The notes under the pieces were generated by a model. That model saw nothing but the letters and a program-made list of their open reading frames with translations, ran no database searches and had not been told where the DNA came from. The position numbers were made by a program, and so were the translations under genes. A stretch of 64,000 nt of DNA from CAZMZF01 sp964570765 (lineage in GTDB: Bacteria; Zixibacteria; MSB-5A5; RBG-16-43-9): assembly GCA_964570765.1 (NCBI GenBank), contig CAZMZF010000003.1:100983-164982 (forward strand). The letters are read 5' to 3'. Shown here piece after piece: positions 44,377 through 52,952 of this stretch (position 1 is its first letter; the number at the start of each line of letters is the position of its first letter).

Positions 44377-46900
44377 CTTTTTTTCTTATTTTTACTGGAT
44401 GGGGGTTAGGTCCGATCGATTCGCCTTGACGCAATGTGACATGCAGGGTCCCCTGAAGCTGGTCGTTCGAAATTCTTGCAACCCAAACCTTCTCAAACTG
44501 AGTTGAGGTCACCACAACTTCATCCCCCTGGGATATTCCATTTTTATCAGCATCTTCCGGGTTTAAGTCTATTGTTCCCTCATTAAACAACTTCCTTAAT
44601 CCTTCCACCCAGGTGGAGAGTGGAAAACCTCGATAAGTATGCTCAGCCACTGATGTAGTAAGGATAAAGGGAAATCTTTTGTTTGACTTCTTTATCCCTT
44701 TCAGCTTTGAATGAGAAATAGTCAACTCCCCTGCGCATATCAGAGGACCAGCTTTGCGTTCGATATTATCAAAATCTCCAAATCCTTTTACAATGGAGGA
44801 GATCTCTTTATGAATCTTTTCAGGATTTGAGAAATCAAAACCTTCTTTCCCCATTTTTTTAGCGATAAGGCAGAGTATTTTCCAGTCAGGTAAAGCTTTG
44901 CCTGGAGGATCAACACCTTTTCTTACCCTTTGAATCCGTCCCTCACCGTTGATGAATGTTCCGTCAATCTCTGAAAAAGCAGTTGAAGGAAGGACAAGAT
45001 CAGTTTCGTATAAGGGATCCGGTGGATAAATATTTTGAAAAATCAAGAAATCAGATGGGGGTCGGAAGTTTGAGGAAGCCTCTCCTATGAGGTAAAGCAC
45101 CTTCATTTTAGTTTCAGATGAAAGTGACGTTGCATTCCACGAAGAAGAGAAATCGGAAAGGTTTGCATTCCACACTTTTCTTAGATTGTCTAACCTCTTT
45201 TTATCAGTGGAAGAAAACCCGTCGGGAAGAAGTTCCGGGTAACACCCCATGAGAATGGAACCGAAGAGATTGTTCTGAGCTGGTAAAGGAAGAATCCCGG
45301 CACCAATATTTAGTGCTAATTTCTCTATGTTTTCAAAAATCTGATGACTTTCGTTATATATCAGAAAATCTGAACCCACAAGGATCACAGGATCAGAGGC
45401 TTCCTTAAGCATTTTAGCCACTCTGGCAAGTTCATCCTTGAGATTTCCACTTTTCTCCTTTGACCGGTGCTGTGAAGTCCTGGTTTTCTTTTCCTCAGTC
45501 AAACTTACTAAAGAACGAAGAAGATTTACTTCCATCCCAGGAACTGGTCGAAGCCACTTCTCGGCGATCAGGGCGAGGTTATGCTCTCTGGGATTGATCG
45601 TAATTATTTTTGCTCCCCTTTTAATTGCTTTTCGGAGTTCCACCCCCACCACAGATTTTCCAAACCTGGTATCCAGCCCGACACAAAGGATGACTGATGC
45701 ATCTTTAAGCTTTGAAAGTGGAGCGTTCATTTTCAAAAGGTTCAGGTAAGCATTGAAACCAGAGCCATAGAACACTCTTGCAGTAGTATCGATATTGGAT
45801 GAGCCCATAACCACTCTGGTAAATTTCTGGGCAATGTATAAATCTTCATTACTGCAGTTGGGTGAGATAAGCATTCCAAACTGTTCAGGTGAGCAGGTAG
45901 AAAGTTTATCAACCATTAATTCGAGAGCTTCTTCCCAGGATATTTCTATCTTAATATTATCCTGAGTCTTATATGGTTTTTTTAAACGCTGGTGATTATT
46001 TACCAGCTCGGTGACACAGAATCTCCCTTTAACGCATAGCTGTCCATTATTCACCAGAGTATCTTCTGCAGGCAGAGTACCAATGATCTCATTTTCCTTT
46101 ATCAATAAACGTATCTGACACCCTACACCACACAAAGGACAGGTTGTGATCTCCTCCCGCTCGGCTTTACCCTCCCATTTACTCACTTTCTCGGAAAGAG
46201 CACCGGTAGGGCAAACAGATACGCACGCTCCGCAAAATTCACAGCCCGCCTCGAGGTGAGTGCGGTCATAAGCTGGACCAATAACCGTATGCCGTCCCCT
46301 TTGTTTAAAAGTTAAGGTGTTAGCGTTACGAATCTCCTGACACATCCGGATACATCTTCCACAAAGGATACAAAGGTTATAATCACGGTCGTAAAAGGGA
46401 TCATCTTTTTCCACCCTGAGATTACGATAATAGATAGGGTAACTAATCTCCTTCACTCCCATCTTTTCAACTACATCCTGAAGTTCACACTGTTCATCAT
46501 TAGGACAATACCGGCATCCGGTGGTCACTCCCGCCTTGCGGATAGTGCCCATAAATTGTTTGCATTCGTCTTTTTCATCACAGATCAAACAGCTTGAAGT
46601 ATGCTCACTTAAAATCAACCGCAAAATCTCCATCCTCTCTGCCTGAATTTGAGCGGTATGAGTTCTTATTACCATTCTGTCCTCCACTGGAGTGGTGCAG
46701 GCGGTAGGGAATCCGCGCATCCCCTCCACCTCCACTATGCACATACGGCATCCTCCAAAAGGTGTCAAATCCTTATGCGCGCAAAGTGAAGGGATATAGA
46801 TATGGCTCTGTTGTGCGGCCTGAAGGATGGTTAGTCCTTTTTGCACTTCAAGAATCTGATTATCTATATTTATAGTTATCATCTCATTTTGTCTGCTCAT
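44369..46900 (-). CDS. NuoG/formate-dehydrogenase-like iron-sulfur subunit lacking the Mo-ligand Cys/Sec
   Basis: About 843 residues from the ATG at 46900 (GGGGAG eight bases upstream). In order: a 2Fe-2S domain (CAHKDLTPFGGCRMC...C, about 40-68), a His/Cys 4Fe-4S motif (HTSSCLICDEKDEC, about 100-113), an extra Cys set (CRYCPNDEQC), two ferredoxin clusters (CILCGRC and CEFCGACVSVCP, about 177-230), then a molybdopterin-oxidoreductase domain with CPLCGVGC...C. Where formate dehydrogenases have the Mo-binding Cys/Sec (RxCH/RxUH), this protein reads TTARVFYGSG, with Phe near residue 377. It is thus likely an electron hub like NuoG or StnC, not a formate dehydrogenase. It overlaps the NuoF-like gene by 17 bp. 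Confidence 0.85.
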   Translation of the reverse strand: MSRQNEMITINIDNQILEVQKGLTILQAAQQSHIYIPSLCAHKDLTPFGGCRMCIVEVEGMRGFPTACTTPVEDRMVIRTHTAQIQAERMEILRLILSEHTSSCLICDEKDECKQFMGTIRKAGVTTGCRYCPNDEQCELQDVVEKMGVKEISYPIYYRNLRVEKDDPFYDRDYNLCILCGRCIRMCQEIRNANTLTFKQRGRHTVIGPAYDRTHLEAGCEFCGACVSVCPTGALSEKVSKWEGKAEREEITTCPLCGVGCQIRLLIKENEIIGTLPAEDTLVNNGQLCVKGRFCVTELVNNHQRLKKPYKTQDNIKIEISWEEALELMVDKLSTCSPEQFGMLISPNCSNEDLYIAQKFTRVVMGSSNIDTTARVFYGSGFNAYLNLLKMNAPLSKLKDASVILCVGLDTRFGKSVVGVELRKAIKRGAKIITINPREHNLALIAEKWLRPVPGMEVNLLRSLVSLTEEKKTRTSQHRSKEKSGNLKDELARVAKMLKEASDPVILVGSDFLIYNESHQIFENIEKLALNIGAGILPLPAQNNLFGSILMGCYPELLPDGFSSTDKKRLDNLRKVWNANLSDFSSSWNATSLSSETKMKVLYLIGEASSNFRPPSDFLIFQNIYPPDPLYETDLVLPSTAFSEIDGTFINGEGRIQRVRKGVDPPGKALPDWKILCLIAKKMGKEGFDFSNPEKIHKEISSIVKGFGDFDNIERKAGPLICAGELTISHSKLKGIKKSNKRFPFILTTSVAEHTYRGFPLSTWVEGLRKLFNEGTIDLNPEDADKNGISQGDEVVVTSTQFEKVWVARISNDQLQGTLHVTLRQGESIGPNPHPVKIRKKDV

Positions 46901-48797
46901 CAGCACTTCTCCCCTTGGACCTGATGATGATAGCATCACCGGCAATGGCGTCGAAATGACAGATTTCATAACAGGCTCTACACTTTATGCACTTAGATGG
47001 ATCAAGGTTGTGTAATTGTGCTCTGGGTCCGGTAATGGCACCAGTGGGGCACACGCTGACGCACCTCTGGCATCCGGTGCATTTTTCAGGAATTACCCGG
47101 TATTCTAGAAGCTCTTTGCAGACCGAAGCCGGACAGTGTTTCTCCTTCACGTGCAAAAGGTATTCCGATCTGAAGTAGCGAAGTGTCGTCAAGACCGGAT
47201 TCGGAGCCGTTTGTCCTAATCCGCAAAGTGAATGGGTCTTTATCGTCTGGGCCAGGTTTTCTAGCCTTTCAATATCTCCTTCATCTCCTTTTCCTTGCGT
47301 GATGCGATTCAGTATCTCCACCATTTGCACGGTTCCGATCCGACAGGGTGAACACTTTCCACAAGACTCCTCCTGAGTGAAATTCAAGAAATAGCGAGCC
47401 ACATCCACCATACAGGTGTCCTCGTCCATCACAATCATTCCACCGGAGCCCATGATAGAACCAGCCTTAGCCAGCGTGTCATAGTCTATGGGTAGATCAA
47501 GCATATTCTCAGGAAGACATCCACCCGAAGGACCTCCCGTCTGAACCGCTTTGAACTTCTTTTTGATCCTTTTTTCGCTCTTTATTCCGCCACCGATGTC
47601 GTAGATAACCTGTCTCAGTGTGATTCCCATGGGGACCTCAACCAAACCTGTGTTATTGATCTTGCCCACCAGAGAGAATATTTTTGTTCCTTTGCTGTTA
47701 TTGGTGCCAATTTTTGAGTACCAGTCGGCTCCTTTTTCAATGATGTGGGGAATATTAGCCCATGTTTCTACGTTATTGATGGTGGTAGGTTTTCCCCACA
47801 AACCCACCTGGGTGGGAAAAGGCGGTCTTGGTCTTGGGAAAGAGCGCCTGCCCTCAATGGAAGCCATCAGCGAAGTCTCTTCTCCGGAGACAAAGGCACC
47901 TGCCCCTTGAAACACCTGAATGTCAAATTGGAAGCCGGAGCCGAGGACCGACTCGCCCAAAAGCCCATGTTCTCTGGCCTGCTTTAGAGCGATCTTCACA
48001 TGTTTTACGGCAAGGGGATATTCCGTCCGGACGTAGATAAAGCCTGCCGAAGCACCAATGGCATAGGCTCCAATGATCATACCTTCTATGACGCTGTGAG
48101 GATTACCTTCCAGCACACTTCGGTCCATGAATGCACCCGGGTCTCCTTCGTCTGCGTTGCAAATCACATACTTCGTGTCGGAAACAGTGCTGCGACAGCT
48201 CTCCCATTTTTTCCCTGTGGGGAAGCCCGCTCCTCCCCTTCCTCTTAAGCCAGAAGCTTTGATTTCAGCGATGACCTCCTCGGGTGTCATATCACGAAGG
48301 ACCTTCACCAGGGCTTGATAACCATTGAGGGCTATGTAGTCCTTGATATCGGTCGGGTCTATCAATCCGTTGTTCCCCAGAACGATGCGCTTTTGTTGAT
48401 TGTAAAAGGGAATATCTTTTTCACGAACAATTCTTTTCTTTGTCTTGAGATCGCGATAGAGAAGCGTTTCAACGATATTCTTGTTTACTATTGTTTCTGA
48501 AACTATTATTGCAACATCCTTGATTTTGGTCTTTTCATAGAAAATGCCCTCAGGGTGGATGACAACGATTGGTCCTCTCTCACAGAAACCATGACATCCT
48601 GTGGTCCGGATGTCGACAGATTCTTCTATACCCTGCTTTCTAACCTCTTCCCTGAAGACGCCGACGAGCACTTCGGCTCCCTGGGTATGACAACCGGTTC
48701 CGCTGCAGACCGTTATGCAAGGTTTATTTGCACTTCTGGCCTGCAAAACCTCGGCTCTAATCTCTTCTAAGTGTTTAGCATTGATTTGATTTTTCAT
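46884..48797 (-). CDS. NuoF/HydB-like NADH-binding flavoprotein
   Basis: A 637-residue subunit. It begins with a thioredoxin-like 2Fe-2S domain (CSGTGCHTQGAE...TTGCHGFCERGP, about 30-72). The NuoF core follows: GLRGRGGAGFPTGKKWE (NADH/FMN loop, near 172-188), NADEGDPGAFMDRSVLEGNPH, and the 4Fe-4S site ESCGKCSPCRIGT near 480. The C-terminus has two 4Fe-4S ferredoxin motifs (KCTGCQRCVSVCPTGA and KCIKCRACYEICHFDA). This is the architecture of the bifurcating hydrogenase HydB and of StnB rather than of complex I NuoF. The start ATG overlaps the NuoE-like stop by 4 bp. It is the NAD(H) site of the predicted complex. Confidence 0.92.
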   Translation of the reverse strand: MKNQINAKHLEEIRAEVLQARSANKPCITVCSGTGCHTQGAEVLVGVFREEVRKQGIEESVDIRTTGCHGFCERGPIVVIHPEGIFYEKTKIKDVAIIVSETIVNKNIVETLLYRDLKTKKRIVREKDIPFYNQQKRIVLGNNGLIDPTDIKDYIALNGYQALVKVLRDMTPEEVIAEIKASGLRGRGGAGFPTGKKWESCRSTVSDTKYVICNADEGDPGAFMDRSVLEGNPHSVIEGMIIGAYAIGASAGFIYVRTEYPLAVKHVKIALKQAREHGLLGESVLGSGFQFDIQVFQGAGAFVSGEETSLMASIEGRRSFPRPRPPFPTQVGLWGKPTTINNVETWANIPHIIEKGADWYSKIGTNNSKGTKIFSLVGKINNTGLVEVPMGITLRQVIYDIGGGIKSEKRIKKKFKAVQTGGPSGGCLPENMLDLPIDYDTLAKAGSIMGSGGMIVMDEDTCMVDVARYFLNFTQEESCGKCSPCRIGTVQMVEILNRITQGKGDEGDIERLENLAQTIKTHSLCGLGQTAPNPVLTTLRYFRSEYLLHVKEKHCPASVCKELLEYRVIPEKCTGCQRCVSVCPTGAITGPRAQLHNLDPSKCIKCRACYEICHFDAIAGDAIIIRSKGRSADEQTK

Positions 48798-49279
48798 ATG
48801 ACAGCATCGCTCTCTCTTTCATTTTCAGATCTATATTTTTGAATGAGTTCCTCAACTTTCTTTATTCTCATTTGCCCGTGGTAATCTGTGTCAAATACAA
48901 CAATAGGACCCAGGGCGCAGGCTCCAAGACAATTCACCGTTTCCAATGTAAATAGTTTGTCGTCAGTAGTCTCGCCCGGTTCTATGTGAAGCCATCTCCT
49001 GAATTCATCCAGGATGTTCTGCGAACCTCTTACATGGCAAGCGGTTCCCATACAAACCTTAATCGTGCATTTTCCCGGTTCGACAAACTTGAACTGGGAA
49101 TAGAATGAAGCTATCCCGAAAATCTGATTCTCAGAGATCCTCAAAAACCGGGACATCTGTTTGATAGCTTCCTCAGGAATATATCCAAACTTTTCCTGAA
49201 TCCTCTGGAGGAGCGGAATCAAATCTCCCTCTTCACCCTGAAACTCTGATAATATTTCGATATAATCTTTATCTGACAC
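48794..49279 (-). CDS. NuoE/HydC-like 2Fe-2S subunit
   Basis: A 161-residue thioredoxin-fold protein with an N-terminal helical domain (LIPLLQRIQEKFGYIPEEAIKQMSRFL) and the four-cysteine 2Fe-2S site CMGTACHVRG...VNCLGACALGP (about 81-125). It is the usual partner of the NuoF/HydB subunit. It is coupled to the downstream gene by an ATGA overlap. Confidence 0.93.
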   Translation of the reverse strand: MSDKDYIEILSEFQGEEGDLIPLLQRIQEKFGYIPEEAIKQMSRFLRISENQIFGIASFYSQFKFVEPGKCTIKVCMGTACHVRGSQNILDEFRRWLHIEPGETTDDKLFTLETVNCLGACALGPIVVFDTDYHGQMRIKKVEELIQKYRSENERESDAVI

Positions 49280-49309
49280 AGAACTATCTCCAGCTCATAT
49301 TCGTATTTA

Positions 49310-50596
49310 TTATCCTCCCTTTTCCCCTTTTTGTGCCAGGAAGACACAATCGGTAAGATTCACCTCTCCCCTTACATAATCCTCGGCAAAAGCCATACAG
49401 GTAGGTGCTCCGCAGTAACCGCAGTCTATCTGGCGAAGTTTCTTATATACCCTTTCCTTCTCTTTCATTCTCTTAATGGATGTTTCCAGATCAGTGTCGA
49501 AGTATATAGTAGGACGGGGTAAGATCGGATTTTCAATGAAATAATATCCCCGCTTCAAATTCTCTTCTATCTCCTCATCCTTGATCTCTATGCGATTTTC
49601 ATATTTCACCCTTTGTTTGATGCTGTTAGTCCGTGCAACATACGGGCTTTCCACATTAAATTTCCCACCTATGCACCCCAACATACAGGCAAGAGCTTCC
49701 ACAAAATCGATGTTGCGTAGCTTTGAATTCTCAATATCGTCTAAGATCTTCATCACGTGATCCAGCCCGGAGACAGCCAGCCAATTCTCCATCTCCACTG
49801 TCCGGGTCATACCGCCAAGTGTAGCCCAGCCTGCATTAAACGAGAAATTCTTTGGTACATCTTTTTCAGTAAATCCCTCCTTTATTGCTACAATCTGAGG
49901 GAGTAGCACAGAATAAACATCTTTCATAGAGTAAACTCCATCAAACCAGGACCTGGCTTTTTCCGCCGGCTGTTTGATTGAAACAATCTTTGCCGGACAG
50001 GGAGCTATGTAAATTATTCCAATATCTTCTGATTTCAATCCTAACTTATCCGGGAAACTTGTCCTGATCTCCTTTGCAGTTACCTCCCTGGGTACATCCA
50101 ATGGCACCACCAGTTCCACCAGATCAGGATATTTGACCTGGATCAACCTGAGCATAGAGGGACAGTGTGAGGATATAAGAGGGCGCCTCCCCTGACATTT
50201 CTTCATATATTTAACTAATGCTCTGCCCAGAGCTGCTGAGGATAGGCCAACATCTACAATTTCATCGAAACCGAGTTTTTTAAGTGCCAGATGAACAATA
50301 TAAGGATGAATGTTCGATTCAAATTGGGAATAGAGCACCGGGGAAGGGACTATTACTTTATATTTGAAATGGGATAGTTCAGCCACCGGATCAGTGATTG
50401 GAACGATAGCTCCGGAGGGGCATACGGATATGCAGGTGCCGCAATCGACGCAGAGCTCTTCAGATATGATAGCTTTGCCACCTCTAACCCGAATAGCCTG
50501 GGTAGGACAGTGACGCATACAGCTCATATGCCCGCGACACTTATCCAGATCTACTTTGTGAGCATGATAATATTGTGCCAACTGATATTCCTTCAC
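49310..50596 (-). CDS. [FeFe]-hydrogenase-like iron-sulfur protein, probably not a standard hydrogenase
   Basis: A 428-residue protein starting at GTG. Two ferredoxin motifs open it; the first has ligands Cys20, Cys26 and Cys30 with His23 where a fourth Cys is expected, and the second is Cys49, 52, 55, 59. The H-domain keeps the four cysteines that hold the H-cluster cubane: Cys145 (SSHCPS), Cys200 (IAPCPAK), Cys304 and Cys308 (EALACMLGCIGG). The usual proton-relay Cys before Cys145 is His144, and the P2/P3 surroundings are unusual. The C-terminus has a PF04060-type FeS motif (Cys392, 395, 400, 417). Its neighbours are DRTGG and ATPase genes, as with sensory hydrogenases. A redox or H2 sensor is a fair guess; hydrogen turnover is doubtful. 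Confidence 0.75.
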   Translation of the reverse strand: MKEYQLAQYYHAHKVDLDKCRGHMSCMRHCPTQAIRVRGGKAIISEELCVDCGTCISVCPSGAIVPITDPVAELSHFKYKVIVPSPVLYSQFESNIHPYIVHLALKKLGFDEIVDVGLSSAALGRALVKYMKKCQGRRPLISSHCPSMLRLIQVKYPDLVELVVPLDVPREVTAKEIRTSFPDKLGLKSEDIGIIYIAPCPAKIVSIKQPAEKARSWFDGVYSMKDVYSVLLPQIVAIKEGFTEKDVPKNFSFNAGWATLGGMTRTVEMENWLAVSGLDHVMKILDDIENSKLRNIDFVEALACMLGCIGGKFNVESPYVARTNSIKQRVKYENRIEIKDEEIEENLKRGYYFIENPILPRPTIYFDTDLETSIKRMKEKERVYKKLRQIDCGYCGAPTCMAFAEDYVRGEVNLTDCVFLAQKGEKGG

Positions 50597-50613
50597 CGTT
50601 TAAAAACCGATCT

Positions 50614-51399
50614 TTAAATGAAAAACTTTATTTGCAGTATGGTCCCTTTTCCAACCTCGCTCTTGATCAGTAACTCATCCGAGTTTTTCTTTATATTTGA
50701 AAGTCCCATTCCAGAGCCAAAACCCATAGCTCTCATCTCTTCAGTAGCAGTAGTATACCCTTCCTGCATAGCCAATTCCACATCCGGGATACCCTTCCCC
50801 TCATCTTCAATTACAACCTCAATCAGCCGGGGAGTAATGGAGAGATTAACTTTAGCCTTTCTGGCGTGCATAACCACATTCATCTCCCCCTCGTAGGTAG
50901 AGATGGCAACTCTTCGAACAAGTTTGGGATCTAATCCTATTTTTTTCAGGATAGATTTGACCTCAGTGGAGACCAATCCTGCATTAGCAAAATCGTTTCC
51001 CTGAATGAAAAATTCATGGCTCAGCAACATCTCTTCAGTCTTTTGTCCAGCTGAGCTTATCTTTAACCCTAGGCGTTTTCCTTTCCTGACTGAATCTATC
51101 CTTATACAAGCATCGTACATATCCAGCTCTGTGGAGAGTAAAACCAGAAGGTTATCTCTGGCAAACTTCTCTGAACCATCTTTGGGTTTTTTGCCCCGAA
51201 CGAATACTACCCCTTTAAATTCCGCCATGTGTGCCGAGATCACCGCCTGTTGGGTTGCCAGTCCGGTAAGGAGAATAGAATTAGATTTGCCAAAAGCTAA
51301 AACGTCACTCATCAGGTCAGAAGCATATATATGCTCAACTCTGGTATCGAGTCTATCCTCTCCCTCGATTACAGAAGCCTCTAACGCATCTTTTATCAT
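50614..51399 (-). CDS. DRTGG-domain protein with HATPase_c (anti-sigma-type) domain
   Basis: About 261 residues from the ATG at 51399, with GGAG six bases upstream; a GTG at 51411 is also open. Residues about 15-110 resemble the DRTGG/HPr-kinase N-like fold (YASDLMSDVLAFGKSNSILLTGLATQQAVISAHM). Residues about 160-260 are a GHKL ATPase domain of the RsbW/RsbT kind, with ISTYEGEMNVVMHA (N box), VIEDEGKGIPD (G1) and GFGSGMGLSNIKKNSD (G2). No phospho-acceptor domain is seen. Pairs of this sort are found beside bifurcating hydrogenase genes, with unknown function. Confidence 0.75.
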   Translation of the reverse strand: MIKDALEASVIEGEDRLDTRVEHIYASDLMSDVLAFGKSNSILLTGLATQQAVISAHMAEFKGVVFVRGKKPKDGSEKFARDNLLVLLSTELDMYDACIRIDSVRKGKRLGLKISSAGQKTEEMLLSHEFFIQGNDFANAGLVSTEVKSILKKIGLDPKLVRRVAISTYEGEMNVVMHARKAKVNLSITPRLIEVVIEDEGKGIPDVELAMQEGYTTATEEMRAMGFGSGMGLSNIKKNSDELLIKSEVGKGTILQIKFFI

Positions 51400-51495
51400 C
51401 TTTATCTCCACAGTAGTTGCCTTATTTTTTTTGCTTATGCAAATTGCTAAGCGGGTTTAACCATACAGATCAAAGTGTGGATTAATCTAAGCTAA

Positions 51496-51831
51496 CTATT
51501 TGGTACCCAGACCCATACCGTAAAGCTTTCCCACCAGCTCAAAGGTAGGTAGTTCAGTGGCTAGGATGGCGATATTATATCTACTGGCAAGATCGATCGT
51601 CTCCTGTGGAACCACTTTTCCGCTGGTAATTATGATTGCAGAAACATCCACTAGATTGGCAGCGGGAACGATACTCTTATGAGTCTGAACTGTCAGCCAG
51701 AGGTTCCCGGATTTAGCGCTGGCCATAACGTCGCTTAACATATCTGAAACGAATACCCCCTCCACTTTCCGGTGTTCGAATTTACTTAATGGTTTAAGCC
51801 CGATCTTTTCAATTAAATCTTGAGTGGTCAT
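51496..51831 (-). CDS. DRTGG-domain protein
   Basis: The start is placed at 51831 (MTTQDLIEK) because AGGAG lies eight bases upstream; the open frame extends to 51963 but would overlap the next gene. The 111-residue protein has EGVFVSDMLSDVMASAKSGNLWLTVQTHKSIVPAANLVDVSAIIITSG, the DRTGG-type fold, also present in the N-terminal half of its downstream neighbour. It has no other domain. Its role is probably ligand sensing or protein contact within the redox operon. Confidence 0.7.
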   Translation of the reverse strand: MTTQDLIEKIGLKPLSKFEHRKVEGVFVSDMLSDVMASAKSGNLWLTVQTHKSIVPAANLVDVSAIIITSGKVVPQETIDLASRYNIAILATELPTFELVGKLYGMGLGTK

Positions 51832-51871
51832 GAAAGCTCTCCTGCTTTTTTGGAATGAATTTATGTTAAAA

Positions 51872-52429
51872 TCAAAATAGAGGTTTCCTATCCTCTGGTG
51901 GTTCAAGCGAAAGCATACCCACGTCGTGAATAAAATCGCCCTTACAGCGAGATAGGTCTTCAATTAGATTAAACGCAACGATTTTAATTCTCGAGCGGGT
52001 TATATCCCTCCCCTGGTTGAAATAGTCGGTGAGTATATCCAGTTTATATTCGGGGATCGGTTTTTCCTTTGCCTTCGGAAGAAAACCGAATGCCACCATA
52101 ACCCAGGTTCTTTCTGCTTCATATTTCTTCCTTAGAATTTCCACCCCACAATCCGGCAAACAGCCGGTGCAATGCAAAAGCCCCATAAGGTCATTGAATT
52201 TTTCCAGGTGGTTGCACTTGGTACATTGCAGGTCAAATCTGAATGACTGGGCGTTTTCTACCCTGCTCCAGTAACAGTCGCCCTCGCGATATTTGTCCCC
52301 CAGAATCGGGATATCTTCCACAGAGAAATAAGTTCTGAGTCCGCTGCAGTGAAAACATTTCTCGAAAACTACAAAGCCAAACTGGATATTCATCATTTTC
52401 CACTGGTGCTGGCATTCAGGCATTTTCAT
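51872..52429 (-). CDS. Zinc-ribbon-like protein of unknown function, first gene of redox operon
   Basis: A 185-residue protein not recognised as any named family. It is rich in Cys and His pairs: CQHQW, FEKCFHCSGL, LQCTKCNH and LHCTGCLPDC, compatible with two zinc ribbons. The C-terminal half (AERTWVMVAFGFLPKAKEKPIPEYKLDILTDYF...) is soluble and mixed alpha/beta. It starts the operon 40 bp before the DRTGG gene. GGGAG precedes two possible ATGs. The link to redox sensing is by context only. Confidence 0.6.
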   Translation of the reverse strand: MKMPECQHQWKMMNIQFGFVVFEKCFHCSGLRTYFSVEDIPILGDKYREGDCYWSRVENAQSFRFDLQCTKCNHLEKFNDLMGLLHCTGCLPDCGVEILRKKYEAERTWVMVAFGFLPKAKEKPIPEYKLDILTDYFNQGRDITRSRIKIVAFNLIEDLSRCKGDFIHDVGMLSLEPPEDRKPLF

Positions 52430-52551
52430 CTGCTCCCTGTTCTAAGGTTTGATGCGAAAGACACCTTTACTATATAACAATTTATTTCCTGCCTGCATTT
52501 TTTACTATTGTCTAATTTTTGTTTTCATTAGCATTTGCTTTTCGAAGATAA

Positions 52552-52580
52552 ATAATAACGCACCTGCTTTAAAAAGTCAA
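52552..52580 (-). promoter_or_regulatory. Promoter of the redox operon
   Basis: On the reverse strand TTGACT (52575-52580), 17 bp, TATTAT (52552-52557), about 120 bp before the first gene. An inverted repeat AAGTC-ATCTA-GACTT (about 52577-52592) overlaps the -35 and could be an operator. No Rex-like TTGTGA...TCACAA site was seen. Confidence 0.6.
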
Positions 52581-52629
52581 GTCTAGATGACTTAAAAAAA
52601 AGAAATTTATACAAAATTCTTTAATTTAT

Positions 52630-52852
52630 CATATGCTGGAGCATAAACCAAAAAGCATATTATAAACTTTTTAAAAAATCAGTTAAAACTGATATGAGAT
52701 AAGTTTTTCACTGATAAGCTCTTAGCCCCAGATGGGTCTTTCATAGGATTGGTTGATTTTAGATGCTAGTGTCCGATAGGATCGTCTGACGTAAAGACAT
52801 ACATATACCCGCCCTCTGTAACGCCCGAACATCGTGTCGGGCGAGTCAGTCA
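52630..52852. other. Intergenic region between redox operon and repeats
   Basis: No gene is seen. It holds a small palindrome (TATGCTGGAGCATA, 52632-52645), AT-rich sequence, and then GC-richer sequence with ACGCCCGAACATCGTGTCGGGCG near 52821-52843, a hairpin. Confidence 0.45.
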
Positions 52853-52935
52853 GTAGGTCGGGCTGTTCCGCTTTTGACAGAACTGCCCGACATAGTCTTA
52901 TTATCAGTGTCGGGTAGCTTTGCAACCCGACCTAC
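52853..52935. repeat. TIR-bounded palindromic element, GTAGGTC family
   Basis: GTAGGTCGGG at 52853 and CCCGACCTAC at 52926-52935 are perfect 10 bp inverted ends around 63 bp containing TGCCCGACA and TGTCGGGTA. The ends resemble those of the element inside mnmA (GTAGGTCAA...TTGACCTAC, 53264-53335). Confidence 0.65.
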
Positions 52936-52952
52936 AAAAACTAATCTGGTAT

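Noticed and set aside
44369..46900. Formate dehydrogenase alpha subunit.
   Set aside because: The metal-ligand Cys/Sec is replaced (TTARVFYGSG) and no FdhD-type or other formate genes are near.
47620..48248. Several plus-strand frames opposite the NuoF-like gene.
   Set aside because: They are antisense shadows of a strongly conserved coding region.
42107..49279. Respiratory complex I.
   Set aside because: Only NuoE/F/G-like subunits are present, with no membrane or quinone-module subunits, and NfnAB types follow.
52722..52925. Minus-strand open frame in the 52.7-52.9 kb gap.
   Set aside because: It is composed of palindromic repeat sequence and has no recognisable domain or ribosome site.
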